DNA from: an uncultured Eubacteriales bacterium
Lineage (GTDB): Bacteria > Bacillota > Clostridia > Christensenellales > CAG-917
Assembly: GCA_900551145.1 (NCBI GenBank)
Contig: URUQ01000077.1
Span: 1-6,033 of the forward strand
Reading direction: 5' to 3'
DNA length: 6,033 bases
The position numbers and the translations under genes are program-made. This document shows, one piece after another, positions 5,922-6,033 of this stretch (position 1 is its first letter; every line of letters starts with the position of its first letter). The notes below the pieces were generated by a model. It did not search any database, had not been told where the DNA came from, and was given only the letters and a program-made list of their open reading frames with translations.

Positions 5922-5931
5922 TTGTATACAA
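5922..5931. promoter_or_regulatory. TTGTATACAA palindrome upstream of plus-strand promoter
   Basis: A perfect 10-base palindrome ends 6 bases before the -35 box at 5938. Its half TTTGTATA recurs at 5819-5826, near the opposite promoter. It may be an operator or activator site for the gene starting at 5994. A 10-base AT-rich palindrome can occur by chance. Confidence 0.25.
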
Positions 5932-5937
5932 TCGGGG

Positions 5938-5966
5938 TTGACACGCTCGGGTTTTGGCATTAAAAT
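5938..5966 (+). promoter_or_regulatory. Promoter of the gene at 5994
   Basis: A consensus -35 box TTGACA (5938-5943) is followed after exactly 17 bases by TAAAAT (5961-5966). Transcription would start at about 5973, leaving a leader of roughly 20 bases that carries the ribosome binding site AGGGGG (5982-5987). Confidence 0.7.
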
Positions 5967-5993
5967 AAAATTATAAGTATCAGGGGGTATTTT

Positions 5994-6033
5994 ATGGATA
6001 TTCAAAAATATTGCGACGCGCAAAAAATCGCGC
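5994..6033 (+). CDS. Start of an unidentified gene, cut by the window edge
   Basis: An ATG at 5994 follows AGGGGG (5982-5987) at 6 bases and a good promoter at 5938-5966. The 13 complete codons read MDIQKYCDAQKIA and stay open to the end of the window. That is too little to assign a family. It diverges from the hyp operon, sharing a 229-base control region with it, so it could be co-regulated, but its function is unknown. Confidence 0.6.
   Translation, partial: MDIQKYCDAQKIA

Noticed and set aside
5916..5924. Similarity between TTTGATACAAT near the TetR promoter (77-87) and TTTGTATACAAT (5921-5932) as a shared operator
   Set aside because: The first overlaps a -10 box and differs by an insertion, so the resemblance is explained by promoter-like AT-rich sequence.

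Overview
The first 48 bases are not genome. They match the tail of an Illumina P7 primer, an 8-base i7 index and the Nextera read-2 transposon end, so genomic sequence starts at about position 49. The rest looks like a contig from an uncultured anaerobic member of the Bacillota, probably Clostridia. The grounds are AGGAG-type ribosome binding sites, TTGACA/TATAAT-like promoters, closely packed operons, and a large FAD/Fe-S oxidoreductase of a kind common in anaerobic Firmicutes. The taxonomic call is inference.

Layout, left to right. A TetR-family regulator (105-659, +) stands alone behind a clear promoter; its likely target would lie beyond the contig edge. A 545-base stretch without a gene (660-1204) follows. 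It holds AT-rich spacer, pyrimidine-rich tracts, a GC-rich cluster of stem-loops (about 843-1030) and a very long imperfect inverted repeat (1071-1221) whose right arm runs into the 3' end of hypA. The centre of that repeat resembles a terminator for the minus-strand operon.

Four minus-strand genes, with overlaps or gaps of under 10 bases, form one operon read from right to left: hypB copy 1 (5764-5090), hypB copy 2 (5093-4413), a 953-residue multi-domain FAD/iron-sulfur NAD(P) oxidoreductase (4420-1559) and hypA (1549-1205). A strong promoter (TTGAAA-17-TATAAT) precedes hypB copy 1. HypA and HypB are nickel-insertion factors, classically for [NiFe]-hydrogenase and sometimes for urease or other nickel enzymes. 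Here the two halves of the nickel-delivery pair flank a large redox enzyme, HypB is duplicated, and hypC, hypD, hypE, hypF and hydrogenase structural genes are absent from the window. This hypB-hypB-oxidoreductase-hypA unit is the most interesting biological feature.

A 229-base divergent region (5765-5993) carries promoters in both directions and two small inverted repeats. It leads into a plus-strand gene cut off by the window edge after 13 codons (5994-6033).
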